Positions 18,419-28,054 of a stretch of DNA of 64,000 nucleotides are shown here, piece after piece. The notes beneath the pieces were generated by a model. The model did not search any database, was not told where the DNA came from, and saw only the letters and a program-made list of their open reading frames with translations. Within the stretch, counting starts at the first letter, position 1. Every line of letters starts with the position of its first letter. This DNA is from Streptomyces sp. yr375 (GTDB lineage: Bacteria > Actinomycetota > Actinomycetes > Streptomycetales > Streptomycetaceae), in assembly GCF_900110755.1 (NCBI RefSeq), contig NZ_FOFF01000001.1, positions 1-64,000 on the forward strand. The letters are read 5' to 3'. The position numbers and the translations under genes were made by a program.

Positions 18419-18484
18419 ATGGCTACGGAAACTCCCCAGCTCAGCGCAGGCCGTGCCGTCCCGGCCCTGGGCGGCCGACGATGA
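18419..18484 (+). CDS. 21-residue leader ORF coupled to hpnC
   Basis: The ATG at 18419 has GGGAG 11 bases upstream and reads 21 codons (MATETPQLSAGR...ending GGRR). Its TGA stop (18482-18484) overlaps the ATG of hpnC (ATGA). hpnC itself has no Shine-Dalgarno sequence and no usable upstream in-frame start. Ribosomes may therefore reach hpnC by termination-reinitiation from this ORF. The peptide has no recognised family; it may act only in cis. Confidence 0.4.
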   Translation: MATETPQLSAGRAVPALGGRR

Positions 18485-19383
18485 CGGCGACCGCCGCGCC
18501 CCATGTCGGCGACCCGGAGCGCGGCACGCTCGACAAGGCCGCCGCCGAGAACTTCCCGGTGGCCCCGTTCTTCCTGCCCCGGGCCTGGCGCGAGGACCTG
18601 ATGGCCGTGTACGGCTTCGCCCGGCTCGTCGACGACATCGGCGACGGCGACCTCGCCCCGGGCGGCGCCGACGCCCGACTGCTCGGCGTGCAAGCCACCG
18701 AGGCCGACGACCGCCTCCTCCTGCTGGACGCCTTCGAGGCCGATCTGCGCCGGGTGTTCGACTCCGTGCCCCGCCACCCCCTGCTGCGCCGCCTCCAGCC
18801 GACGGTCCGCCGCAACGCGCTCACCCCCGAGCCCTTCCTCGGCCTGATCGCCGCCAACCGCCAGGACCAACTCGTCAGCCGCTACGAGACCTACGACGAC
18901 CTGGTCGCCTACTGTGAGCTGTCCGCCAACCCCGTCGGCCGTCTCGTCCTCGCCGTCACCGGCACCTCGACCCCCGAGCGCATCCGGCTCTCCGACGCGA
19001 TCTGCACCGCACTGCAGATCGTCGAACATCTGCAGGACGTCGCCGAGGACCTCGGCCGCGACCGCGTGTACCTGCCGGCCGAGGACATGAAGCGCTTCCA
19101 CGTGCGGGAAACCGATCTCGCCGCGAAGAGCGCGGGCGCATCGGTGCGCGCGCTGGTCGCCTACGAAGCGGAACGCGCCCGCGATCTCCTGAATGAAGGC
19201 GCCCCCCTGGTGGGTAGCGTCCACGGCAGGCTGAGGCTGCTGCTCGCGGGGTTCGTGGCGGGGGGAAGGGCGGCGATCCACGCGATCGCCGCCGCCGGAT
19301 ACGACGTACTTCCCGGCCCGCCCAAGCCCGGCAAGCTCCAGTTGCTGCGCGAGGTGGGCGTGACCCTGCGAGGAAAGGGGTGA
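18481..19383 (+). CDS. hpnC: Squalene synthase subunit HpnC
   Basis: This 300-residue member of the trans-isoprenyl diphosphate synthase (head-to-head) family has the first Asp-rich motif VDDIGD near 51 and the second QDVAEDLGRDR near 186. Bacterial HpnC converts presqualene-type intermediates to hydroxysqualene; with HpnD and HpnE it replaces squalene synthase in making squalene from farnesyl diphosphate. The ATG at 18481 is the most upstream start in the frame. Its stop overlaps the hpnD start. It is the first enzyme gene of the hopanoid operon. Confidence 0.9.
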   Translation: MTATAAPHVGDPERGTLDKAAAENFPVAPFFLPRAWREDLMAVYGFARLVDDIGDGDLAPGGADARLLGVQATEADDRLLLLDAFEADLRRVFDSVPRHPLLRRLQPTVRRNALTPEPFLGLIAANRQDQLVSRYETYDDLVAYCELSANPVGRLVLAVTGTSTPERIRLSDAICTALQIVEHLQDVAEDLGRDRVYLPAEDMKRFHVRETDLAAKSAGASVRALVAYEAERARDLLNEGAPLVGSVHGRLRLLLAGFVAGGRAAIHAIAAAGYDVLPGPPKPGKLQLLREVGVTLRGKG

Positions 19384-20330
19384 TCCGGACCGTGGAGTCG
19401 TCACCGCACGTGTCCGCACCGGTACTCGCCGCCTACAGCTACTGCGAGACCGTCACCGGACAGCAGGCCCGCAACTTCGCCTACGGCATCAGGCTGCTGC
19501 CCGCGCCCGAGCGCCGCGCGATGTCGGCCCTGTACGCCTTCTCGCGCCGCGTCGACGACATCGGCGACGGCGCGCTGGCCGCCGACGTCAAGACCGCCCG
19601 GCTCGAGGACACCCGGGCGCTGCTCACCCGGGTCCGCGAGGGCGAGGTCGAGGAGGACGACACCGACCCCGTCGCGGTCGCCCTCGCGCACACGGCCCGG
19701 GCCTTCCCCGTCCCGCTGGGCGGCCTGGACGAACTGATCGACGGCGTGCTGATGGACGTACGCGGCGAGACCTACGAGACCTGGGACGACCTGAAGGTGT
19801 ACTGCCGCTGTGTGGCGGGCGCCATCGGTCGGCTCTCGCTCGGCGTGTTCGGCACCGAACCGGGGGCGCGCGGCGCGGAGCGCGCGCCGGAGTACGCCGA
19901 CACACTCGGGCTCGCGCTCCAGCTCACCAACATCCTCAGAGACGTCCGCGAGGACGCGGCGGGCGGCCGGACCTACCTGCCCGCCGACGACCTCGCGAAG
20001 TTCGGCTGCTCGGCCGGGTTCGACGGACCGAAGCCGCCCGAGGGCTCCGACTTCGCGGGCCTCGTGCACTTCGAGGTACGCCGGGCCCGCGCCCTGTTCG
20101 CCGAGGGCTACCGGCTGCTCCCGCTGCTCGACCGGCGCAGCGGCGCGTGCGTGGCCGCCATGGCCGGCATCTACCGCCGGCTCCTCGACCGCATCGAGCG
20201 CGACCCCGAGGCGGTCCTGCGCGGCCGGGTCTCGCTGCCGGGCCGCGAGAAGGCCTACGTCGCCGTGCGCGGCCTGTCGGGCCTGGACGCCCGGCACGTG
20301 TCGCGGCAGACCGTCAGGAGGCACCCCTGA
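19380..20330 (+). CDS. hpnD: Presqualene diphosphate synthase HpnD
   Basis: This 316-residue phytoene/squalene synthase-family enzyme has RVDDIGDG near 58 and NILRDVREDAAGGRTYLP near 184, the two Mg2+-diphosphate motifs. HpnD condenses two farnesyl diphosphates to presqualene diphosphate. It starts with GTG 19380, overlapping the hpnC stop; GTG 19392 (MESSPHV) is an alternative with AGGAAAGGGG upstream. The adjacent small gene begins one base before this gene ends. Confidence 0.9.
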   Translation: MIRTVESSPHVSAPVLAAYSYCETVTGQQARNFAYGIRLLPAPERRAMSALYAFSRRVDDIGDGALAADVKTARLEDTRALLTRVREGEVEEDDTDPVAVALAHTARAFPVPLGGLDELIDGVLMDVRGETYETWDDLKVYCRCVAGAIGRLSLGVFGTEPGARGAERAPEYADTLGLALQLTNILRDVREDAAGGRTYLPADDLAKFGCSAGFDGPKPPEGSDFAGLVHFEVRRARALFAEGYRLLPLLDRRSGACVAAMAGIYRRLLDRIERDPEAVLRGRVSLPGREKAYVAVRGLSGLDARHVSRQTVRRHP

Positions 20331-20482
20331 TGGACACGGCGGGCGACACGGTGGGCCAGGGCGACGCCACCGCAGAAAAGCGGTGCGCAACCCTCCGGTC
20401 CGGCGCGGCGTCCCTGAGTGCGACGGCCCGCGGTGCAGAGTTCACACACCATGGCCGACCTGCACGGGAGGGTGCGCGATGA
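20330..20482 (+). CDS. 50-residue small protein between hpnD and hpnE
   Basis: The ATG at 20330 overlaps the hpnD stop and has a strong AGGAGG 9 bases upstream. The frame ends at 20482, overlapping the hpnE start (ATGA). The product is basic and polar (ATLRSGAASL near the middle, EFTHHGRPAREGAR at the end), with no membrane segment or signal peptide. Strict coupling on both sides plus the perfect ribosome site argue that it is translated. It may correspond to a small actinobacterial family I remember as DUF6380; that match is unchecked. Function unknown. Confidence 0.65.
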   Translation: MDTAGDTVGQGDATAEKRCATLRSGAASLSATARGAEFTHHGRPAREGAR

Positions 20483-21900
20483 ACGACGGGCAGCTCGCCG
20501 ACGCCTCGCAGCCGTCCGGTACTTCGGGGCGCAGCGCCGTCGTCGTCGGAGGCGGACTCGCCGGTGTCACCGCCGCGCTCGCGCTCGCCGACGCGGGCGT
20601 GCGCGTCACTCTCCTCGAAGGCCGGCCCCGGCTCGGCGGCCTCGCCTTCTCCTTCCGGCGCGGCGAACTGACCGTCGACAACGGCCAGCACGTGTACCTG
20701 CGTTGCTGCACCGCCTACCGCTGGTTCCTCGACCGCATCGAGGGCAGCGCGCTGGCACCGCTTCAGGAGCGGCTCGACGTCCCCGTCGTCGACCTCGCCA
20801 AGCCCGAGGGGCGGCGGCTGGGCAGACTGCGGCGCGACGCGCTGCCCGTGCCGCTGCATCTGGGGCGCAGCCTCGCCACGTACCCGCATCTCTCGCTCGC
20901 CGAACGCGCGCGCGTGGGCAGGGCCGCGCTCGCGCTGAAGGGGCTCGACCTCACCGATCCGGCCCTGGACGCGCAGGACTTCGGCAGTTGGCTGACCGCG
21001 CACGGCCAGTCGGCGCGCGCCGTCGAGGCGCTGTGGGACCTGGTCGGGATCGCCACCCTCAACGCGGTCGCGGGGGACTCCTCGCTGGCGCTCGCCGCGA
21101 TGGTGTTCAAGACCGGTCTGCTGTCCGACCCGGGCGCTGCCGACATCGGCTGGGCGCATGTCCCGCTGGGCGACCTGCACGACCGGCTCGCCCGCAAGGC
21201 GCTCGACTCCGCGGGCGTGCGCACCGAGGTCCGGTCACGCGTCACCTCCCTGTCTCCTGATGAGAACGGGACGTGGAGCGTCCGGGTTCCCGGCGAGACG
21301 CTCCGCGCGGACACGGTCGTGCTCGCCGTACCGCAGCGCGAGGCGTACGACCTGCTCCCCGACGGGGCGCTCGACGACCCGCGGCGGCTGCTGGAGATCG
21401 GCACCGCGCCCATCCTCAACGTGCACGTCGTCTACGACCGCAAGGTCCTCGACAAGCCCTTCTTCGCCGCGCTCGGCTCACCCGTGCAGTGGGTCTTCGA
21501 CCGCACCGACGCCTCAGGGCTGCGCGCGGGCCAGTACCTCGCCCTGTCCCAGTCCGCCGCGCACGACGAGATCGACGCCCCCGTCGCCGCGCTGCGCGCG
21601 CGCTATCTGCCCGAGCTGGAGCGGCTGCTGCCGGGCACCCGAGGCGCCGAGGTGCGGGACTTCTTCGTGACCCGGGAGCGCACGGCGACGTTCGCCCCCG
21701 CCCCCGGCGTCGGGCGGCTGCGCCCCGGTGCCCGCACCCAAGCCCCCGGCCTGTACCTGGCCGGTGCGTGGACCGCCACCGGGTGGCCCGCGACCATGGA
21801 GAGTGCGGTCCGCAGCGGCGTGAGCGCGGCCGACGCCGCGTTGAGCGCCCTGGGCCGGCCCCGCCCCCGCCGCCTCTTCGAGTTCGAGGAGGCGGCGTGA
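20479..21900 (+). CDS. hpnE: Hydroxysqualene dehydroxylase HpnE (FAD amine-oxidase fold)
   Basis: This 473-residue flavoprotein has the dinucleotide-binding VVVGGGLAGVTAALALADAG at about 22-41 and a C-terminal GLYLAGAWTATGWPATMESAVRSG FAD segment typical of phytoene-desaturase-like proteins. HpnE reduces hydroxysqualene to squalene, completing the HpnCDE route. The ATG at 20479 follows GGGAGGG and overlaps the small gene. Its stop region overlaps the next open frame. It acts at the membrane on a hydrophobic substrate. Confidence 0.9.
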   Translation: MNDGQLADASQPSGTSGRSAVVVGGGLAGVTAALALADAGVRVTLLEGRPRLGGLAFSFRRGELTVDNGQHVYLRCCTAYRWFLDRIEGSALAPLQERLDVPVVDLAKPEGRRLGRLRRDALPVPLHLGRSLATYPHLSLAERARVGRAALALKGLDLTDPALDAQDFGSWLTAHGQSARAVEALWDLVGIATLNAVAGDSSLALAAMVFKTGLLSDPGAADIGWAHVPLGDLHDRLARKALDSAGVRTEVRSRVTSLSPDENGTWSVRVPGETLRADTVVLAVPQREAYDLLPDGALDDPRRLLEIGTAPILNVHVVYDRKVLDKPFFAALGSPVQWVFDRTDASGLRAGQYLALSQSAAHDEIDAPVAALRARYLPELERLLPGTRGAEVRDFFVTRERTATFAPAPGVGRLRPGARTQAPGLYLAGAWTATGWPATMESAVRSGVSAADAALSALGRPRPRRLFEFEEAA

Positions 21901-21965
21901 TGCTCGATCAGCACGGCTCGGCACACCCCCGCACCCCCTCCGGTACCGCGACAAGAGGAGAAACA

Positions 21966-23039
21966 GTGCCCACTGTGCCCCCGGCCACGCCGGACGCCCC
22001 GAGGACCGCGGTGGACGTGACCGCGCTCCTGGAGCGCGGCCGCACCCTGGCCACACCGGTGCTGCGGGCGGCCGTCGACCGGCTGGCCGCGCCCATGGAC
22101 ACGGTCGCCGCCTACCACTTCGGCTGGATCGACGCCCAGGGCCGGCCGACCGACGGCGACGGCGGCAAGGCCGTGCGCCCCGCGCTCGCCGTGCTCTCCG
22201 CCGAGGTCACCGGGTCCGCGCCCGAGGTGGGCATCCCCGGCGCGGTCGCCGTCGAACTGGTCCACAACTTCTCGCTCCTGCACGACGACCTGATGGACGG
22301 CGACGAACAGCGCCGGCACCGCGACACCGTCTGGAAGGTGCACGGCCCCGCCCAGGCCATCCTGGTCGGCGACGCCCTGTTCGCCCTCGCCAACGAGGTG
22401 CTGCTCGAACTCGGCACGGCCGAGGCCGGCCGCGCGACCCGCCGCCTCACCACCGCCACCCGCGCCCTCATCGACGGCCAGGCCCAGGACATCTCCTACG
22501 AGCACCGCGACCGCGTCAGCGTCGAGGAGTGCCTGGAGATGGAGGGCAACAAGACCGGCGCCCTGCTGGCCTGCGCCAGCTCCATCGGCGCCGTGCTCGG
22601 CGGCGCCGACGAAGCCGCCGCCGACGCCCTGGAGAAGTACGGTTACCACCTCGGCCTGGCCTTCCAGGCCGTCGACGACCTCCTCGGCATCTGGGGCGAC
22701 CCGGTCTCCACCGGCAAGCAGACCTGGAGCGACCTGCGCCAGCGCAAGAAGTCCCTCCCGGTGGTCGCGGCGCTCGCGGCGGGCGGCGCCGCCTCCGAGC
22801 GGCTCGGCGAGATCCTCGCCGCCGACGCCAAGAGCAGCGACTTCGAGAACTTCTCCGAGGCGGAGTTCGCCGCCCGCGCCGCCCTGATCGAGGAGGCGGG
22901 CGGCCGTGAGTGGACCGCCGGGGAGGCACGCCGTCAGCACACCGTCGCCATCGAGGCCCTGAACGCCGTCGACATGCCCGAGCGGGTGCGGGCCCGGTTC
23001 ACGGCGCTCGCCGACTTCGTCGTCGTACGAAAGAGATGA
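21966..23039 (+). CDS. Polyprenyl (farnesyl-type) diphosphate synthase
   Basis: This 357-residue trans-prenyltransferase has the first Asp-rich motif HDDLMDGD near 106, the second QAVDDLLGIWGD near 236, and the substrate-binding GGKAVRP near 55. Location in the hopanoid operon indicates it supplies farnesyl diphosphate to HpnD, although geranylgeranyl diphosphate cannot be excluded. I chose GTG 21966 because GAGGAG lies 6-7 bases upstream; ATG 21900 would add 22 low-complexity residues and overlap hpnE. Confidence 0.85.
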   Translation: MPTVPPATPDAPRTAVDVTALLERGRTLATPVLRAAVDRLAAPMDTVAAYHFGWIDAQGRPTDGDGGKAVRPALAVLSAEVTGSAPEVGIPGAVAVELVHNFSLLHDDLMDGDEQRRHRDTVWKVHGPAQAILVGDALFALANEVLLELGTAEAGRATRRLTTATRALIDGQAQDISYEHRDRVSVEECLEMEGNKTGALLACASSIGAVLGGADEAAADALEKYGYHLGLAFQAVDDLLGIWGDPVSTGKQTWSDLRQRKKSLPVVAALAAGGAASERLGEILAADAKSSDFENFSEAEFAARAALIEEAGGREWTAGEARRQHTVAIEALNAVDMPERVRARFTALADFVVVRKR

Positions 23040-23157
23040 TCACTATCGGTCGAATAGCCCTCGCGTAGTCGCCGGCCGGTGTGCGAGGAGACAGAACACC
23101 GGCCGACGGCGGACCCACAGCAGAAGCACGCCATGCACACTGCACGAAGGGGAAGCC

Positions 23158-25194
23158 ATGACAGCGACGACCGACGGAAGCACCGGGGCCCTGCCGCCCC
23201 GCGCTGCCGCGGCCAGCGAAACCGACATCACCATCCCCGTGGCGGCCGGGGGACAAGAAGCCGCCGTACGTGCGATGCAACGCGCCACCGACTTCCTGCT
23301 CGCCCGCCAGGACCCCGAGGGCTGGTGGAAGGGCGACCTCGAGACGAACGTCACCATGGACGCCGAGGATCTGCTGCTCCGTCAGTTCCTGGGCATCCGC
23401 GACGAGGCCACCACCCGGGCCGCCGCCCTCTTCGTCCGCGGCGAGCAGCGCGAGGACGGCACCTGGACCACCTTCTACGGCGGCCCGTCCGACCTCAACG
23501 CCACCATCGAGGCGTACGTCGCCCTGCGGCTGGCCGGGGACGCCCCCGAGGCGCCCCACATGAGCCGGGCCGCCGCCTGGATCCGCGGGCAGGGAGGCAT
23601 CGCCGCCGCCCGTGTCTTCACCCGGATCTGGCTGGCCCTGTTCGGCTGGTGGAAGTGGGAGGACCTGCCCGAACTCCCGCCGGAACTCCTGTACTTCCCC
23701 AAGTGGTTCCCGCTGAGCATCTACAACTTCGGCTGCTGGGCCCGGCAGACGATCGTGCCGCTCACCGTCGTCTCGGCGAAGCGCCCGGTGCGCCCGGCGC
23801 CGTTCCCGCTGGACGAGCTGCACACCGATCCGGACCGCCCCAACCCGCCCAAACCCCTTGCGCCGGTGAACAGTTGGGAGGGGCTCTTCCAGCGGCTCGA
23901 CAAGGTGGTCCGCGGCTACCGGCCGGTCGCGGTGCGCAGGCTGCGCACAGCGGCCCTGAACTCCGCCGCCCGCTGGATCATCGAACGCCAGGAGAACGAC
24001 GGCTGCTGGGGCGGCATCCAGCCGCCTGCCGTGTACTCGGTCATCGCCCTGCACCTGCTCGGCTACGACCTCGAACACCCGGTGATGCGCGCCGGGTTGG
24101 CGTCGTTCGACCGCTACGCCGTGTGGCGCGAGGACGGCGCCCGGATGATCGAGGCCTGCCAGTCGCCGGTGTGGGACACCTGCCTGGCGACCATCGCGCT
24201 CGCCGACGCGGGCCTGCCCGCCGATCATCCCCAACTGGTCAAGGCCGCCGACTGGATGCTCGGCGAACAGGTCATGCGGCCCGGCGACTGGTCGGTGCGT
24301 AGGCCCCAACTCCCGCCGGGCGGTTGGGCGTTCGAGTTCCACAACGACAACTACCCGGACATCGACGACACCGCCGAGGTCGTCCTCGCGCTGCGCCGGG
24401 TCAAGCACCCCGACCCGCAGCGGATGGACCGGGCCATCGCACGCGGGGTGCGCTGGAACCTCGGCATGCAGTCGAAGAACGGGGCCTGGGGCGCCTTCGA
24501 CGTCGACAACACCAGCAAGTTCCCCAACCGGATGCCGTTCTGCGACTTCGGCGAGGTCATCGACCCGCCGTCCGCCGACGTCACCGCGCACGTCGTCGAG
24601 ATGCTGGCGGTCGAGGGGCTCTCGCACGACCCGCGCACCCGGCGCGGCATCGAGTGGCTGCTCGCCGAACAGGAGCCGGAGGGCTCGTGGTTCGGGCGCT
24701 GGGGCGTCAACTACGTCTATGGCACAGGGTCGGTGGTGCCCGCCCTCACCGCGGCGGGCCTGCCCGCCCGGCACCCCGCGATCCGGCGGGCGGTGGCCTG
24801 GCTGGAGCGCGTCCAGAACGACGACGGCGGCTGGGGCGAGGACCTGCGCTCCTACGAGGACCCCGTCCGCTTCAGCGCCCGGGGAGCCTCGACGGCCTCC
24901 CAGACGGCGTGGGCGCTGATGGCCCTGCTGGCCGCGGGGGAGCGGGAATCCAAGGCCGTCGAGCGGGGCGTCGCGTGGCTGGCGCAGACCCAGCGGGAGG
25001 ACGGCTCATGGGACGAGCCCCACTTCACCGGCACCGGCTTCCCGTGGGACTTCTCGATCAACTACCACCTCTACCGGCAGGTCTTCCCGCTGACCGCCCT
25101 GGGCCGGTACGTCCACGGCGAGCCCTTCAGCAAGCTGCCCGCTGCCCAGCCGACCGGAGCGCGGCCGACCGCCGCCGAGGCCGAGGGGAGCTGA
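23158..25194 (+). CDS. shc: Squalene-hopene cyclase
   Basis: This 678-residue class II triterpene cyclase has the acidic motif DIDD at 401-404, which protonates the squalene terminal double bond. Multiple QW-type repeats are present (for example DPEGWWKGDL near 50, ENDGCWGG near 280, QNDDGGWGED near 556, QREDGSWDE near 616). The length is normal for the family (about 630-690). It makes hopene/hopanol and is monotopic in the membrane. The ATG at 23158 has AAGGGGAAG upstream. It is the HpnF step of the pathway. Confidence 0.95.
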   Translation: MTATTDGSTGALPPRAAAASETDITIPVAAGGQEAAVRAMQRATDFLLARQDPEGWWKGDLETNVTMDAEDLLLRQFLGIRDEATTRAAALFVRGEQREDGTWTTFYGGPSDLNATIEAYVALRLAGDAPEAPHMSRAAAWIRGQGGIAAARVFTRIWLALFGWWKWEDLPELPPELLYFPKWFPLSIYNFGCWARQTIVPLTVVSAKRPVRPAPFPLDELHTDPDRPNPPKPLAPVNSWEGLFQRLDKVVRGYRPVAVRRLRTAALNSAARWIIERQENDGCWGGIQPPAVYSVIALHLLGYDLEHPVMRAGLASFDRYAVWREDGARMIEACQSPVWDTCLATIALADAGLPADHPQLVKAADWMLGEQVMRPGDWSVRRPQLPPGGWAFEFHNDNYPDIDDTAEVVLALRRVKHPDPQRMDRAIARGVRWNLGMQSKNGAWGAFDVDNTSKFPNRMPFCDFGEVIDPPSADVTAHVVEMLAVEGLSHDPRTRRGIEWLLAEQEPEGSWFGRWGVNYVYGTGSVVPALTAAGLPARHPAIRRAVAWLERVQNDDGGWGEDLRSYEDPVRFSARGASTASQTAWALMALLAAGERESKAVERGVAWLAQTQREDGSWDEPHFTGTGFPWDFSINYHLYRQVFPLTALGRYVHGEPFSKLPAAQPTGARPTAAEAEGS

Positions 25195-25196
25195 AT

Positions 25197-25838
25197 GTGA
25201 GCACACAGCCCGTCCCCGCCCCGCTGCTGATCGCCTGCGCGCTCGGCATCGAGCACCTCGCCCTGCGCATGGGAGACCGCAGCGGCGCCGACGGGCCGGT
25301 CACCGTCCTGCGCACCGGCATGGGCCCCAAGGCGGCGGAGCGTTCCGTCACCCGGGTCCTGGCCGACCCGGTGCTCGGCGGAGCCGCCGTACTCGCCACG
25401 GGGTTCTGCGCCGGGCTCGCCCCCGGCATGCACCCCGGTGACCTGGTCGTCGCCGAGGAGACCCGCGACCCGCGTGGCCGTGTCCCCTGCGTCGGCACCG
25501 AACTGCTCGTCAAGGAGCTCGTGCGCACCCTGCCCGGGCGCACCGTCCACACCGGCCCCCTCACCGGCTCCGACCACGTCGTACGCGGTCACGAACGGGC
25601 CGATCTGCTCGCGACCGGCGCAATCGCGGTCGACATGGAGTCGGCGGCCACGCTCCTGAGCGCCGTGCGCGCGGATGTGCGCCCGGTTGCGGCCGTCCGG
25701 GTGGTCGTGGACGCTCCAGAACATGAACTCGTCCGGATCGGCACGGTGCGCGGTGGAATATCAGCCTTCCGCGTTCTTCGCTCCGTCCTGCCTGCTTTTT
25801 TCGAATGGCACCGTAATGTTCTGCTCCCCCGGAGGTGA
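25197..25838 (+). CDS. hpnG: Adenosylhopane nucleosidase-like protein HpnG
   Basis: This 213-residue protein is of the nucleoside-phosphorylase/MTA-SAH nucleosidase fold, with AVDMESAATLLSAV near 146-159, the usual nucleoside-binding Met-Glu segment. In hopanoid clusters HpnG removes adenine from adenosylhopane to give ribosylhopane. The GTG at 25197 follows GAGGGGAG and starts only two bases after the cyclase stop. It is followed by hpnH at 25844. Confidence 0.85.
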   Translation: MSTQPVPAPLLIACALGIEHLALRMGDRSGADGPVTVLRTGMGPKAAERSVTRVLADPVLGGAAVLATGFCAGLAPGMHPGDLVVAEETRDPRGRVPCVGTELLVKELVRTLPGRTVHTGPLTGSDHVVRGHERADLLATGAIAVDMESAATLLSAVRADVRPVAAVRVVVDAPEHELVRIGTVRGGISAFRVLRSVLPAFFEWHRNVLLPRR

Positions 25839-25843
25839 GCCGC

Positions 25844-26866
25844 ATGGCCATGCCACTGCGCCAGTCCATCAAGGTCGCTACATACCTCGCCGAACAGAAG
25901 CTCCGTAAGCGGGACAAGTTCCCGCTCATCGTCGAGCTGGAGCCCCTCTTCGCCTGCAACCTCAAGTGCGAGGGCTGCGGCAAGATCCAGCATCCGGCGG
26001 GCGTCCTCAAGCAGCGCATGCCGGTCGCCCAGGCCGTCGGCGCGGTCCTGGAGTCCGGTGCGCCGATGGTGTCCATCGCGGGCGGCGAGCCCTTGATGCA
26101 CCCTCAGATCGACGAGATCGCACGGCAGTTGGTGGCCAAGAAGAAGTACGTCTTCCTGTGCACCAACGCCATGCTGCTGCGCAAGAAGATGGACAAGTTC
26201 ACGCCGTCCCCGTACTTCGCGTTCGCCGTGCACATCGACGGGCTGCGCGAGCGGCACGACGAGTCGGTCGCGAAGGAAGGCGTGTTCGACGAGGCCGTGG
26301 AGGCCATCAAGGAGGCCAAGCGGCGCGGCTTCCGCGTCACCACCAACTCGACGTTCTTCAACACCGACACCCCGCAGACCATCATCGAGGTCCTCAACTT
26401 CCTCAACGACGACCTGCACGTCGACGAGATGATGATCTCGCCCGCCTACGCCTACGAGAAGGCGCCCGACCAGGAGCACTTCCTCGGCGTCACCCAGACC
26501 CGCGAGCTGTTCAAGAAGGCCTTCGCGGGCGGCAACCGGCGCCGCTGGCGGCTCAACCACTCCCCGCTCTTCCTGGACTTCCTGGAGGGCAAGGTCGACT
26601 TCCCGTGCACCGCGTGGGCGATCCCGAACTACTCGCTCTTCGGCTGGCAGCGCCCCTGCTACCTGATGAGCGACGGGTACGTGCCGACGTACCGCGAGCT
26701 GATCGAGGACACCGACTGGGACAAGTACGGCCGGGGCAAGGACCCGCGCTGCGCCAACTGCATGGCGCACTGCGGCTACGAGCCCACCGCCGTCCTCGCC
26801 ACCATGGGCTCCCTCAAGGAGTCCCTGCGCGCCATGCGGGACACCGTCGCGGGAAACCGGGAGTGA
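25844..26866 (+). CDS. hpnH: Adenosyl-hopene transferase HpnH (radical SAM)
   Basis: This 340-residue radical SAM enzyme has the 4Fe-4S motif CNLKCEGC (C38, C42, C45: Cx3Cx2C), then the SAM-binding GGEP near 86. A C-terminal cysteine cluster CANCMAHC lies near 305. HpnH adds 5'-deoxyadenosyl to hopene, creating the C35 side chain of extended hopanoids. The ATG at 25844 lies 8 bases past GGAGG. The in-frame GTG at 25835 overlaps the ribosome site and is less likely. Confidence 0.93.
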   Translation: MAMPLRQSIKVATYLAEQKLRKRDKFPLIVELEPLFACNLKCEGCGKIQHPAGVLKQRMPVAQAVGAVLESGAPMVSIAGGEPLMHPQIDEIARQLVAKKKYVFLCTNAMLLRKKMDKFTPSPYFAFAVHIDGLRERHDESVAKEGVFDEAVEAIKEAKRRGFRVTTNSTFFNTDTPQTIIEVLNFLNDDLHVDEMMISPAYAYEKAPDQEHFLGVTQTRELFKKAFAGGNRRRWRLNHSPLFLDFLEGKVDFPCTAWAIPNYSLFGWQRPCYLMSDGYVPTYRELIEDTDWDKYGRGKDPRCANCMAHCGYEPTAVLATMGSLKESLRAMRDTVAGNRE

Positions 26867-26870
26867 CGGG

Positions 26871-28028
26871 ATGACCGCCGTCTCCCTGGGCGTCCCCGAG
26901 ATGCCGGTCCGGCCGGTGGCGCCGCGACGTGAGTCGCGGCGCATCCAGGTCGGCCCGGTGGCGGTCGGGGGCGGGGCCCCGGTGTCGGTGCAGTCGATGA
27001 CGACGACGCGTACGTCGGACATCGGCGCGACCTTGCAGCAGATCGCCGAACTCACCGCGTCCGGCTGCCAGATCGTCCGCGTCGCCTGCCCCACGCAGGA
27101 CGACGCGGACGCCCTCGCGACCATCGCCCGCAAGTCGCAGATCCCGGTGATCGCGGACATCCACTTCCAGCCGAAGTACGTGTTCGCCGCGATCGAGGCG
27201 GGCTGCGCGGCGGTCCGGGTGAACCCGGGCAACATCAAGCAGTTCGACGACAAGGTGCGGGAGATCGCGCGGGCGGCGAGCGACCACTCCACCCCGATCC
27301 GCATCGGCGTCAACGCCGGGTCGCTGGACCGCCGCCTGCTCCAGAAGTACGGCAAGGCCACCCCCGAGGCGCTCGTGGAGAGCGCCCTGTGGGAGGCCTC
27401 CCTCTTCGAGGAGCACGGCTTCCGGGACATCAAGGTCTCCGTCAAGCACAACGACCCGGTGATCATGATCGAGGCCTACCGCCAGCTCGCCGCCCAGAGC
27501 GACTACCCCCTCCACCTGGGCGTCACGGAGGCGGGCCCCGCCTTCCAGGGCACCATCAAGTCGGCGGTGGCCTTCGGCGCGCTGCTCAGCCAGGGCATCG
27601 GCGACACCATCCGGGTGTCGCTGAGCGCGCCCCCGGCCGAGGAGGTCAAGGTCGGCCTCCAGATCCTGGAGTCCCTGAACCTCAAGCAGCGGCGGCTGGA
27701 GATCGTCTCCTGCCCGTCCTGCGGCCGCGCCCAGGTCGACGTGTACAAGCTGGCCGACGAGGTCACGGCGGGCCTGGAGGGCATGGAGGTCCCGCTGCGC
27801 GTCGCGGTCATGGGGTGTGTGGTCAACGGTCCCGGTGAGGCGCGGGAGGCCGACCTCGGCGTCGCCTCCGGCAACGGCAAGGGGCAGATCTTCGTGAAGG
27901 GCGAGGTCATCAAGACCGTCCCCGAGTCGAAGATCGTGGAGACCCTCATCGAGGAGGCGATGAAGATCGCCGAGCAGATGGAACAGGACGGCGTCGGGTC
28001 GGGGGAGCCGGCCGTCACCGTGAGCTGA
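26871..28028 (+). CDS. ispG: 4-hydroxy-3-methylbut-2-en-1-yl diphosphate synthase
   Basis: This 385-residue GcpE protein has an N-terminal TIM-barrel ([25 protein letters not shown]) and C-terminal 4Fe-4S cysteines in SCPSCGR near 281 and [10 protein letters not shown] near 318. It catalyses the penultimate MEP-pathway step, from MEcPP to HMBPP. Its presence inside the hopanoid operon suggests a pathway-dedicated second copy, since Streptomyces usually carry another ispG elsewhere (general knowledge, not visible here). Confidence 0.93.
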   Translation: MTAVSLGVPEMPVRPVAPRRESRRIQVGPVAVGGGAPVSVQSMTTTRTSDIGATLQQIAELTASGCQIVRVACPTQDDADALATIARKSQIPVIADIHFQPKYVFAAIEAGCAAVRVNPGNIKQFDDKVREIARAASDHSTPIRIGVNAGSLDRRLLQKYGKATPEALVESALWEASLFEEHGFRDIKVSVKHNDPVIMIEAYRQLAAQSDYPLHLGVTEAGPAFQGTIKSAVAFGALLSQGIGDTIRVSLSAPPAEEVKVGLQILESLNLKQRRLEIVSCPSCGRAQVDVYKLADEVTAGLEGMEVPLRVAVMGCVVNGPGEAREADLGVASGNGKGQIFVKGEVIKTVPESKIVETLIEEAMKIAEQMEQDGVGSGEPAVTVS

Positions 28029-28054
28029 ACAGCACGGACCGAAGGGGGCCCGAC

